From positions 9,612,501 through 9,676,500 of the forward strand of contig OX485808.1 of assembly GCA_950295325.1 (NCBI GenBank): a stretch of 64,000 nucleotides of DNA, read 5' to 3'. Shown in pieces: positions 47,238 to 56,471 of the stretch (position 1 is its first letter; every line of letters begins with the position of its first letter). Below the pieces are notes generated by a model. The model saw only the letters and a list, made by a program, of their open reading frames with translations, was not told where the DNA came from and ran no database searches. The position numbers were made by a program, and so were the translations under genes. This DNA comes from Polytrichum commune (lineage: Eukaryota; Streptophyta; Polytrichopsida; Polytrichales; Polytrichaceae).

Positions 47238-48232
47238 TGTCGCAACCCTTGCTAGCCCCACCTTGACCATCTTGCCAATTTTCAATTCTAGCAAAGGTTA
47301 CGAGTCGCTAACCCTTCGCATACCGCCATGCTAATGGTTAGCTCGTCTAACCCCGGACCATTAGTTCATAGGAGGGGAACCAACCCTCCTACTTTGACTT
47401 CGGGACTCACCCCTTTAATCGGTACCCAACCCCTTTTATCGGTAACCAATCCTTAGATGTGGACTTCCATCCATGGAAGTCCAATCCTATGTTGATCATC
47501 GCGTTGCCGGAGCAACACTACAACAACCCGAACCATACTAGGCAACTATGGCCTCACAATGGGCCAATGCCCATGGAGGCCGTGCCGTTCGGCCTCGGGT
47601 GGGTGAGGCCACACCACCTCACCCATATAAGCCTCTAGGACTCTACGCGGGGCCCCTACCCCACCGTCAACCAACCTCTTGTCTCTCTACCAAGAGTTGG
47701 GGACAAGTGGACATTTTCCCTTAGCCGCTGGGCCTAGAAGCCCCCACAGCTTCAGACCATCATAACTTCCTTGTATGATGTCTGATTCTACCAGTTGACC
47801 ACTCCATCTTCATCTACGCTTCACGTAGATGCCGATGGACCCCTCACTTGCCCCATTAGGGCAAGTGGTGAGGAAGTTATGCCTGTTTGAACCTTGGCAG
47901 TCCCGGGAATCACTCCCAGGCACTGCTGTACCAGGGCGCTGTCCCGGGACAGCGCCCCACTCAAATGGCCATAACTCCTAGCTCACACCTCCGCTTGAGG
48001 TGTTCTTGAGCATTCTAGAATCACCACGCCATGAGCTACGCATAGCTTATGGCCTTACCCTCATGCCTCCTAGTCTCCGTGGGTGGGAGGCGTTCTCAAC
48101 GCCCGGGGCCCTCACCCACACTAGGATCACTTGGGCCCTCTCACCAACGGCGCCACAAGTCCCGGGTGTCACTCCGGGGTCCCCCTTGTGCCCATGGTGT
48201 TTCGGGCACTCCTCATGGAGAGGTGCGCGACA
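47238..48232 (-). mobile_element. Minus-orientation LTR truncating element D
   Basis: Complete LTR, 995 bp. The extra length is a local duplication of the CCCCTTTAATCGGTA phrase near 47408-47450. PPT sequence of a minus-strand element follows at 48233. Left flank is TATGA. Confidence 0.88.
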
Positions 48233-48884
48233 CTCACCCCCACCAAACGGAGTCGATGCCCTCATCGACTATACTCGTAGTCGGCACACCAATTCTCAAG
48301 TTGCCATCCTCTATGGTGCGGCATTGTGTTTACCTTAGGGCGCGACCCCCACAATGCATCTTCAAATTTGGCATAGTCCCAAAGGTGTCGTTCCTAGGTG
48401 GTCCATTAGTGACCTTGGATCTCTCCTCCAAGGACCTAACCTACACTAGACCCACCTACTTTGGGACTCATTTGGGTTGCCCCTCCTTTGGGGCCTCCCC
48501 GGTTAGGCTCCACTAGCCTAACATGACACATCTAGGCGAGACCTCAACGCTTCCACTAAGTCGTCTCGGTTGCAACTCCGAGATGGCTTTCCATTGTTAA
48601 GCCACGCCTCGATCGCACGGGGGTGATGCCAAGTCCCGCCCGACTCGGTTCCCACTTTGCTCTTTCGAGACATGGGTTCATGACTCCCATGCGCCAACTC
48701 TCGTTAGCTCGCGGGTTGCACTTTTATGAGCACGCGCCATCACCTTGTCCCCGCCCGGACAAGCCCACAACTAAGAAGTTTCTTGGTTTTATCCAAGGCC
48801 CCTCCAAGCCATGGCCCCCAATTACTCGGCTTACCCAACCTAGTTTGGCATGTCTATTCCCCCTCTTCCATTAACCAAGCACAA
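48233..48884 (-). mobile_element. PPT and 3' segment of a minus-strand element, truncated
   Basis: Conserved 3' non-coding segment that breaks off at CCAAGCACAAG, where other copies continue to the chromodomain. Marks the right edge of the retrotransposon domain. Confidence 0.75.
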
Positions 48885-49441
48885 GAGCCACTAACACTAT
48901 ATTCGTTAAATTGAGACTTTTTGGGCATTTTGAGACATTCATAAAAATAAGAACAAGGATAAATGGAACACATATTGGAGAAAGTTGTAAGATGCGAACA
49001 CTTTGAAGCGGGTGTTTAGACCAAAAAACCCCATATATAACTCATATTTGTGATGGTTTAGGGTGGGCAACCCAAACCTTAGACCAAATTGAAGGGGAAA
49101 CCTTAAAACATTCATATTATTGCACACAAAATATTAGAGCTTGTACGAATATGGTTTAGGTAGGGCAATCCAAACCATAGATCTTATTGAAGGGTTAATA
49201 TGTTAACCAATATAATATGGCATACAAAATATTCCAAACTCATATTTGTGATGGTTTAGGTAGGGCAATCCAAACCTTAGACCATATGGAAGGGGAAATC
49301 ATATGACACTTATATTATTGCAAATAGAACATACAAAGTATGGCATGTAAAATGCATAGCATGCTAACACCTAAACATCCATTGGATAGTGCGACCCAAA
49401 ATGTTCTTGCCTATGGCCCAAAACCCTACGCCTACTATGGC
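48885..49441. repeat. About 100-bp imperfect repeats in AT-rich spacer
   Basis: A phrase starting ATGGTTTAGG(G)T(A)GGGCAA and ending in CCAAACC recurs at 49053, 49151 and 49251 (spacing 98 and 100 bp). No gene is seen. Each unit carries a GGTTTAGG...CCAAACC inverted pair, of the same total length as the 24-bp palindrome GGTTTGGG...CCCAAACC found in the 60.9-61.8 kb array. Confidence 0.55.
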
Positions 49442-49759
49442 CTATCTAGCCTCGGAGAGTGCCTCTTTTTCTTTTGCTTTTTTTTCTTTTGCCTCTTTTT
49501 CTTTTGCCTCTTTTTCTTTTGCTGCGGCTTCTTTTGCTCGCATTGCTTCAACATTCCTGAAAATCTCCGCCCCGCGACTATAGCCATTCTTGGGGTGACA
49601 GCCAACAATAACACATTTTGGATTCCGTCGGCCGCCCGAATTATACGACGAAGAATTCGAATACGATGAAGTGGACTGTCTTGCATTTCTGGTCATGGAG
49701 TAGAAACGCTCCAACTCGACGGACGGATCATCCCGCATAGGTTTACGGGCGGGAGCAAC
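49442..49759 (-). CDS. Terminal exon of an unrecognised minus-strand gene
   Basis: Acceptor GTTGCAG|GTTGCTCCC at 49760/49759; 106 codons including the stop. The encoded peptide has a Ser-rich stretch (STSSYSNSSSYNSGG), a NPKCVIVGCHPKNGY segment, then a coiled-coil-like Lys/Glu/Ala tail made of repeated KEKEA units. The tail comes from 15-bp tandem repeats (GCCTCTTTTTCTTTT on the plus strand). It joins in phase 0 to the exon at 50241-49888. Function unknown. Confidence 0.5.
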   Translation of the reverse strand, partial: VAPARKPMRDDPSVELERFYSMTRNARQSTSSYSNSSSYNSGGRRNPKCVIVGCHPKNGYSRGAEIFRNVEAMRAKEAAAKEKEAKEKEAKEKKAKEKEALSEAR

Positions 49760-49887
49760 CTGCAACGCGTGAATGCAAGAACACACGTGTTAGTTAAGGG
49801 AGGAAGACCCAAACGTGTCACACGTTCATTTTTTAAGTGCGGGATGATTGTAATGCGCGGTTAACCATGTTGGGGGGGGGGGTTCAC

Positions 49888-50241
49888 CTTGTCACCGGGG
49901 GCGTTCCCGTCGGAGTTGGCGAGGAGGGGCAAGGCGTCCCGCAAAGGAATAGGAAGGGTTCCACTCTTCGTTGGCCGAGCGTCCATCCGCAGCCGCCGTT
50001 GAGGTGTAATATGGCCGCCGGGTCGAGAGGGGGACGTCCGGACGCATTTGCGATTTATGCCCTTGAGCGGCGACGGGGACGCAGATCGCCGGAAGATTTG
50101 CTTGGGTGGGGGGCTATCGACGACGCCGGCGTCAATAGGCTCCTTGGAGTAGTCAATGGTTGACGCGGCGTCGTAAACAGTCTCGTAGAAGAAGCTCCCC
50201 AAGTTTGACTCGCTCACGATGTCAATCGAGGGATCCAAACG
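49888..50241 (-). CDS. Internal exon of an unrecognised minus-strand gene
   Basis: Acceptor CTCCAG|CGTTTGGATCCC after a T-rich tract; donor GACAAG|GTGAAC at 49888/49887. 118 codons, phase 0 at both ends. The product is Ser/Pro/Arg-rich with an acidic start (DIVSESNLGSFFYETVYDAA), like a disordered linker. No upstream partner exon is obvious. It could be an alternatively spliced 3' extension of the ParB/MTase/FCP1 gene, whose stop lies only 138 bp upstream (one weak phase-0 donor, CCT|GTAAAC, lies near 50489), or a separate gene. An intron of 128 bp separates it from the next exon. Confidence 0.45.
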
Positions 50242-50346
50242 CTGGAGCCAAAATTAAAACAAAACAAAACCCAAGGGAGGAGGGTTTGATAGAGCGCGTG
50301 AAAATCAAGATACATATGAAGCATATATTACACAAAGTGGGCGGGC

Positions 50347-50372
50347 ACACACACACACATACAAACACACAT
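50347..50372. repeat. (CA)n microsatellite
   Basis: CACACACACACACATACAAACACAC just downstream of the 50379 stop codon on the minus strand, so probably in the 3' UTR. Confidence 0.8.
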
Positions 50373-50378
50373 AGTGCC

Positions 50379-51191
50379 TCAAATGAGCTTGTTGAATTTC
50401 GCGTGTGAGAACAACTCTCTGTACAAATGGTCTCGTGGATCCAAGTATCTCTCGCCTATCGGATTGTTCCTAACAAAATTGTTTACAGGTAGCCCGCTAC
50501 CCCAGAGCGCCTGGAGGTATTTACTAAGGTCTAACAAAAATCGGTCCCGGACCTTCTCGACCGTCCATGTAGGGCAAACTATGAGGTTGGCCGTCGGGTT
50601 CAACATGTTCTTTGCGGCGCTGTCGTCCACCATGAGCGTGTTCTCGCGGGTGGGGCGGACGTCGTAGGGGACGCCTATCAAGGACGGACGTTGGTCCCAA
50701 AAAATGGGCTTCAAGACCTTGAGATATTGGGGGGAAGCGGGGTTGTTTGGTTTTTTGACGACTTTGCCGTCAGGTGTGTACAATATTCTACAGGCTTCTT
50801 GTGCTAGGACCATGCAGGGGGGCTCGATGCCCTTGAAGATGAACTCCACGACGGCATTGGTGTTCTCGGCCTTCATGGAGCTCCAGACGACCACCCACCA
50901 TCGTTGTTGGGCGATCTGGAGGAAGGTCCGAAGCCACGGGCGGAGGTGAACTAGTTTGCTCTTTATGAACGTGGGCGGCCCGTCGTAATTAGCGTCCTCG
51001 GGCTTGCAAAAGGGCACCGTGGGGGTCCTAGGGCAATGAACGCATTGGACGAGGACCCCGTTCAGGTCTAACACCAGGAATCGTTTCTTCGGCAGCGGGG
51101 GCGGGGCGGGTAAAACCGGGGGCGCCGCCGCGCTGCCCTCTCCGCTCCTTGGGGAAGAGCGTCGGGGAGCCGCTACGCTATGCTCCGAGCC
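50379..51191 (-). CDS. Exon 4: FCP1/NIF-type HAD phosphatase domain
   Basis: 270 codons plus TGA. After a proline-rich start, motif I reads FLVLDLNGVLV, motif II VVVWSSM and motif III LMVDDSAAKN. These match NLI-interacting-factor/FCP1-like HAD phosphatases (PF03031), with the terminal YLxxL...VNNFVRNNPIGERYLDP segment. In classical FCP1 motif I is DxDxT/V; here the second Asp is Asn. Some plant homologues also have DLNG; the proton donor would be missing, so catalysis is uncertain. FCP1 relatives act on phosphorylated C-terminal tails of RNA polymerase II; the substrate here is unknown. Confidence 0.72.
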   Translation of the reverse strand, partial: GSEHSVAAPRRSSPRSGEGSAAAPPVLPAPPPLPKKRFLVLDLNGVLVQCVHCPRTPTVPFCKPEDANYDGPPTFIKSKLVHLRPWLRTFLQIAQQRWWVVVWSSMKAENTNAVVEFIFKGIEPPCMVLAQEACRILYTPDGKVVKKPNNPASPQYLKVLKPIFWDQRPSLIGVPYDVRPTRENTLMVDDSAAKNMLNPTANLIVCPTWTVEKVRDRFLLDLSKYLQALWGSGLPVNNFVRNNPIGERYLDPRDHLYRELFSHAKFNKLI

Positions 51192-54100
51192 CTGCGGATA
51201 CGAGCGAGAGAAAACGGGGGCGACTTATGTCATGCTATGTCCAAACGAAGCATTAAGGAAACGAGCGTTCTCGGTGCAAACACAAAAGCATTTGATTCAT
51301 TTTGGAGGGGGTGCAACAAGGGATACAAGGGATACAAGAGCATACAAAATACATTCAAACACAATATACAAGTATATAGGAGTCAAAAATGGTGATTATA
51401 TTATATACAATGCTCTATGTACATCTTGATTGGGGGAGCCGCGTTGAACGATGCGTTCAAACTAGCCTACTTCTACATCTAGAAAAAATTGAAGAGACGG
51501 GCCGCCGTGATGAAGACTTCGTTGCAAAGCCGGGGGTAGGTGGACGAACGAATGGTCGCTGGGGGTGACGAAGGGCGCGAGTGCCGGGGGGGGCCTAAGT
51601 TCGTCCTAGCTAGGGGACACGACCAAGGCAACAAGTCAAAGACCCAGGAAGTTTGGGTCGACCGACCCAAACTGAGTGGGGTCAGTGCATTACCTCGCCT
51701 TGGTCGTGCCTTGACGACGTTGATGCCGGCATCGCGTGCGCTGCCCCACCTCTGTCACCGCCGCCTCCGACGACGCCGTCAGCCGCAACCTGCTCCTGCA
51801 AAGGCTGACTGTCAGGCCTTTGTCCCAACCCAACCTCCGCATGCGCATCATGCATTGGTTCATCGACTGGGTTAGGAGTAGAGGTATCACCAGGCCCTTG
51901 CGGGCCTTCAACATCTAGCATAGGCTCGTCGACCGGGGTCTGATGGGGGACGGGGTTTGGGTCGGCCGACCCAAACCCTGCTGCTTGGCGAGGGTCGCTC
52001 TGCGACGCTGCAACGTCGGCACTGTTTGGGTCGGACGACCCAAACATGTGGGGGTCGTCCCGCTGGTGGTGTGGGGGCAAGAGGATGGGAGGCCGGAGCG
52101 GGGGGGGTGCCAACGAGCTGGACGCTCCGGGGACGCGCCAAAGGTTTGGATCATCCACCTGCTGCACAGGCGCGTAAGGACGGGCGTGCGGCTGCAGCAA
52201 ATCCGCGAAGCTGAAGGAATGCTCCAACGCCGGCCGCGGGCGGATATCCTGTGGAGGGAAGCCTGCGGGCAAGTGAGGGAATGAACTCGGGGGAGCCATC
52301 ACCAATCCCTGCGCCAGCATGCCCTGGATCACTTGCGTGATGAGGTCCGCTTGGGACGGAGTTTGGGACATCGCCCTTTGCCGCTCCTGCTCCAACAGGA
52401 GAGCCCTCAACTCCGCGACTTCGTTGCGGACAGAGGGTTCCTCGGCGGCAGCCCTCTGCAGTCGCACACGCTGCTCCTCGTCTCGGAGCATTTTTGCGTT
52501 CGCCTCCTCCACGGTGAGGACCTCCGGTTTCACCCTCACATTCCCGGCGAACGCTCTGGGGGAGGCAGGATCAGACCTCAGCTTCTTGGCGAGTTCCATG
52601 TCGTCCTCGTCCTCGGAGCTTATTGCGATCGTCTCCTCCACCGCATAGTCCCCGTACAGCTTCTTCCCCTTCATCCTTCTACGCTCCCTGAAGGTGGCCG
52701 TCGCGTCCCTCGAGTACATATCCTTGGCGTCGTCCACCGTCAACGCGGGCACCAGCCTGCTCTGCGGCGTGGCAGGCCGCATGGCCTTCTTCCGCTGAGG
52801 GGCCTCGGATTCTTGAGTGAATCCTGTTGCCCCTTCCTCCACCTCCCCCTCCACTTTCTCTGCTTCCTCCTCCGCCTCCTCCTCGTCTTCCTCCCCCTCC
52901 TCCCCAACCTCGCCACCTGCTCCCATAGACGGATTGCCCGGATGCAACCCGATGAGCGGCTCTGGCAATTGAACGGGGGCCCGCATGGCGAATTCACCCG
53001 GGTTGATTCGCCTCGCAATATCCAAAGGATTCTCGCCCCCCTCGACGATCTCTTCGACGTAGGATCCGGGTATCCAGTCGAGGATGTCCATTCTCTTGGC
53101 CAGCGCCTTTTGGGTCCTGTAGAATTGAACATCGGCATCCTCCACATAGGAGTAGATGTTCAACCCAGACATCTGCACAATCAAAATCAATACTATTAGT
53201 AACACCAAATGAACATATAATGGAAAATGACTTCCAAAACAAAATAAGAATAGTTAGTTTGGGTCGCTCGACCCAAACTATGCATGGCCCTAGTTTGGGT
53301 CGCTCGACCCAAACTGTGCATGCCCCTAGTTTGGGTCGTTCGACCCAAACCGAACGTATAGGGACTTCTGGGTTTTCTGCTTACAATGGCTGCAAAAATC
53401 GGTTTGGACCCCCCGAAAACGTTGAAGATGCAGTCCCCTCTCTTCGTGAGGGTCCTCATCATCCGCAGGTAGAACTCCATGCGCAGCTCATCCGCGGGGT
53501 AGTTGGCGTACTTCGCCTCGTCATATAAGCTCCTGCTGGTACCCAACCCTTCTTGGACTTGGAAGAGCTTTTCCATCCTGGCTATGGGATGGTTTGGCAC
53601 CTTAACCAGCTCAGCTTTGTACACGAAGTACAAACACAGCACGTTGACGATCTTCGTCTTCTTGTCTTTCAGCGTGCTGTACGCCCCCTCCGCCGGTGCA
53701 GCAACGTAGTGAGATTTCGAGACGGCATACTCCGGCTGCAATTTGCGCACGATCTCGTAAACCTGCTCTGCCCTTCTGTCCTCGACAATCCAGAGCCAGA
53801 CGTCGACCTCCCTGAATTTGGGGCTGCCGTAGTCCACGAACTTCGACAAGAAAGGATCGTAAAAAGGGGTGCTCATAGTCCCCTCGAATGAGGCTCCAGG
53901 GATGTTCCTGAAGTCTATCATTCCGAAGGGGAAGCGGTCCCCGGCTCTAGTCCTGATCGCCTTCCTTGACTCAGAACCCGGCCAACCCTGGATCCTGAGA
54001 GGTTCGACAGTGACCATGTTGAATTGCGCATCGCCTTCGAAACTGACGATCTTCTTCTCCTTTATGAAGTTGGAGAAGGCCCGCACTGAGTGTTCGGGAA

Positions 54101-56305
54101 GCGCCCGGTTCCTCCCCCCCTTCACGAGCTTGGATCTGAGGAAGTCGTCTCCCGCCTCCCTCATGAGTGCCGCCATGGACGCACTGGTAAACTTATATTC
54201 GGCTTTGAAGGCCCTCCAGTGCGCCTCGTCGACCTCTCCGTCCACGATGAGCTTCTTCTCTGGCACAAGCTTGTGCAGCTCCTGGACGATGGTCGTCTTC
54301 TTCTTCCTGTTCTCCGTCCATTCCTTCATTGTGTAGCATGAAGGGACGAAGATCTTGGGTTTGGTGAAGACGATCTTAGGGTGGACCCAGCATCTCTTCG
54401 CCGTCGTCTCCACGTGTAGGATGTGGGACGCCGCTTTTCCCATCTCTGTCTCGGAGAGACCTTGAAGCGCTCTGAAGAACTCCCTCACCAGAGGCTTCAT
54501 TTGCTTGAAGCGCGTAGTCTGGTTGAAGAGCATGCCGGTGTCGGGGTCCATGAGGTCCCCCGTCTCGTGTTTTTCAAAAACACTCTTCCATCTTGCCCAT
54601 ACGGAATCGGACGCTGTGATCAAATAGATTTCTCCTCTCAGCTCGTTATACTTTTTCTGCTTGTGGCTAGCATTGTCGATCGAGGAGAATTTATTGATCA
54701 TTTGATATTTGAAGTCCTGCACAGGAAGACATTAGCACATGTTAGACAACACATAATGGAAAAACAAATGCAACAGCAGTTTGGGTCGAACGACCCAAAC
54801 TATGAACCTGGCGAAAACATCTTAACAATTTCAGAGTTTGGGTCGACCGACCCAAACTATGAACCTGGGGACAATATCAAAATAATTTCAGAGTTTGGGT
54901 CGACCGACCCAAACTATCAACCTGGCGATGACAACAAAACAATGTAGGAGTTTGGGTCGATCGACCCAAACATACTCACCTCCCATTTGGGGTTCTTGTC
55001 TTTAGCATTCTCCCTTTCCTTGGGAGGCCTTCCATAAAACTCCCACACCTCCCTCGAGGCCATGATGTTTCTGATCCACGATGCCTGATAGGCCCTCTTT
55101 TTGTTCCCCATGTTGAAGAACCTGGAGATGTCGCTGAGGACCGTCTCGTTGTCCGACCAAACCACCAAAGCCTTCCAAACTTTTAGCTTCTCCTTCTGGT
55201 TGTTCGGGTCGTCCCACTCGGTCATCAGCTGGATTTTTTTCGAGGCCTCCACACTGTGCTGCCCGTCAATCAGCCAGAAGTCTCCTTTAGAGATTGCCGG
55301 CCACATCTCAGGCGTCGGCATTCTTTTCAGCCCTTGTGGCATGACAACAATTGTCTGCCTGTCGTCCTTGAACTGCCCGCCCAAGATTTGAGCGACCATC
55401 CAGTCGACGTAGGCGTCCTCCTTGGCTCGGACGCACTTCTCTGGTGGCGCAAGGTGGCACTGCGCAATGTTGACCTCGAATTTGAAGTCCCTGCCCATGA
55501 AGAAGCAGTGCAGGCATTTTGTCTCGAAGTTGTTGTTTATTTTTTGTATTTCGCCTGCATCCACCTCTTGGCCAGGCTTCGGCATCCGGAGCTCCGGGGA
55601 AACAGGCTCGTCAGTCATCCCCGATGACTCTCTTCCCCTCTTGGAAGGGGTCGTCTGACGGCTTCCTGATGGCGTTGGCGTCTCGCTGTCAGCCGGCGTT
55701 GTTGTAGTGCTCGTCCGTCTCGAGTCTGCAGGGACCGCCCGCGGTTTCCTCACAGTTTGTGGTCTTGAGGACCCTGCGCCTTCTTCCGTCGTTGCCTTCC
55801 GCCTCACAGGCTGCTGCGTCTTGGGTTTGCTTTGCAGCGCCTTGTTGAGAACCGTGATAGCCTGTTTTAACTTCGTGAACCTGCTCGCAACCTTCGTGTT
55901 CGTTACACTACCATCTATGAATATGGCCTCCGGTTTTATGGTTTCAGGGTCGACGCAAGTCTCCTTGGCGTACAGGGGGTCGAAGGGCTCGGAGAACTGG
56001 TGCATGAACATGTGGACGTTCTGCACGGCGGAGTTCTCCAGTATCACGTCTACGTAGTCCCCGAGAGACTGGACGGACGCAACCTCCCATCCCGTCAGCG
56101 TTGCCCAGGTGTGCTGCTCGTGGGTCCCCACCTTCACCACGAATAGCAGCTTGAACATGGATGCCTTCACCACCTGAACGGACCATGCCAAAACGACGCC
56201 ATCTTTTGGGACGTAAGAATCGTCCTGTGGAGTTTCATACTCCTGCCAAAGGTGGTCTGGCGCGAGCATGAACCACCTTTCACCTGGTCTCTTTTTAGGG
56301 GCCAT
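50379..56305 (-). CDS. ParB-like / DNA-methyltransferase-like / FCP1-type phosphatase fusion protein
   Basis: Four coding exons on the minus strand: 56305-54980, 54716-53385, 53172-51694 and 51191-50379. Donors are GAG|GTGAGT, ATT|GTAAGC and GAG|GTAATG; acceptors are TGTGCAG, TGTGCAG and CCGCAG. All junctions are phase 0, each exon length is a multiple of three, and the spliced frame is open for about 1649 codons to TGA at 50379. The ATG at 56305 follows an acceptor (GATTGCAG|ATG), so the 5' leader is spliced; an upstream coding exon cannot be excluded. Domains in order: ParB/DGQHR-like (~255-360), MTase-like (~700-930), acidic/proline-rich linker (~940-1420), FCP1/NIF phosphatase (~1415-1640). 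Exons are GC-rich against AT-rich introns. Function is unknown; a DNA-binding or chromatin role is inference. Confidence 0.65.
51192..51693 (-). other. Intron 3 with one palindromic site
   Basis: 502-bp intron (GTAATG...CCGCAG), AT-rich in its middle, with a GGGATACAA tandem near 51316-51336. One intact site TTTGGGTCGACCGACCCAAA at 51652-51671, 22 bp inside the donor end. Confidence 0.65.
51694..53172 (-). CDS. Exon 3: MTase C-edge and long disordered linker
   Basis: 493 codons. After the MTase edge come a Glu-rich acidic run (EEGEEDEEEAEEEAEKVEGE, ~1000), a Lys/Arg patch, an acidic SSEDEDDME stretch, a coiled-coil-like Glu/Arg/Leu helix and a proline-rich tail. Two palindromic sites (51956-51975, 52025-52044) are in frame here and read FGSADPN and FGSSDPN. 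The linker probably separates the DNA-related half from the phosphatase. Confidence 0.6.
51956..51975. repeat. Palindromic site in coding exon 3 (centre GC)
   Basis: TTTGGGTCGGCCGACCCAAA, a perfect 20-bp palindrome. On the minus strand it encodes FGSADPN in frame with the fusion protein. Confidence 0.85.
52025..52044. repeat. Palindromic site in coding exon 3 (centre GA)
   Basis: TTTGGGTCGGACGACCCAAA; encodes FGSSDPN on the minus strand. Lies 69 bp from the previous site, so both are in the same reading phase. Confidence 0.85.
53173..53384 (-). other. Intron 2 with three palindromes at 36-bp period
   Basis: 212-bp intron. Sites at 53258, 53294 and 53330 (centres CT, CT, TT) are exactly 36 bp apart with similar spacers (ACTATGCATGGCCCTAG-like). 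They form a small tandem array filling over half of the intron. Confidence 0.75.
53385..54716 (-). CDS. Exon 2: beta-class DNA-methyltransferase-like region
   Basis: 444 codons (protein ~443-886). Near its end, YPADELRMEFYLRMMRTLTK runs into RGDCIFNVFGGSKPIFAAI. With the start of exon 3 (GLNIYSYVEDADVQFYRTQ), this aligns with the C-terminal block of N6/N4 DNA methyltransferases: a xPxxL helix, GDxVLDPFxGSGTTxxAA (motif I, AdoMet binding), then a GxxxxGxExDxxY strand. FGGSKP replaces F-GSGT, and no DPPY motif is obvious, so methylation activity is doubtful. The ParB-then-methylase order is common in prokaryotic and phage proteins. Confidence 0.5.
54717..54979 (-). other. Intron 1 with four palindromes at 57-bp period
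   Basis: 263-bp intron. Sites at 54780, 54837, 54894 and 54951 (centres AA, AC, AC, AT) have an exact 57-bp period with a shared TATGAACCTGG spacer. The last site starts 9 bp inside the donor end. Confidence 0.78.
54980..56305 (-). CDS. Exon 1: N-terminal region with ParB/DGQHR-like segment
   Basis: 442 codons from ATG (MAPKKRPGERW). Residues 1-130 are a globular part of unknown type. Residues ~165-245 are Ser/Thr/Pro/Arg-rich and probably disordered. Residues ~262-270 read CLHCFFMGRD. At ~345-358, DFWLIDGQHSVEASKK resembles the DGxHRxxA signature of ParB/Srx-like nucleases and DGQHR proteins. It is preceded by a VVMPQGL strand, as in ParB folds, but the Arg of the motif is Ser. GmrSD/DUF262-type domains share the signature, so the exact family is open. 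Confidence 0.55.
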
Positions 56306-56471
56306 CTGCAATCCAAGAAATCGAAACTGTGAGTTTCGGTCGATCGACCCAAAGTATTGCAATGTGCATTTAACATTTGGAGGATTGACCCAAACATTTA
56401 CTTAATTTTCAAAGTCGTTTTAAAAGATCTTTTAGATTTTAAAGTGTGGTTTAGGTGGTCACCCTGTAATG

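Noticed and set aside
47116-47334. 72-aa plus-strand ORF joining integrase start to LTR
   Set aside because: Chimeric read-through across the junction at 47237/47238 of element D and an oppositely oriented LTR; not a real protein.
49866-49883. Possible G-quadruplex from the G-run near 49872
   Set aside because: A single homopolymer G-run in an intron next to a donor, likely length-variable or a sequencing artefact; no further G-tracts at suitable spacing.
52333-53199. 288-aa plus-strand ORF
   Set aside because: Exact antisense shadow of the GC-rich coding exon 3; low-complexity Arg/Leu-rich product with no motif.
56306-56362. N-terminal extension of the ParB-like exon to a Met at 56362
   Set aside because: It runs through a degenerate palindrome (56334-56353) and a GATTGCAG acceptor, as in the other introns; coding starts better at 56305.
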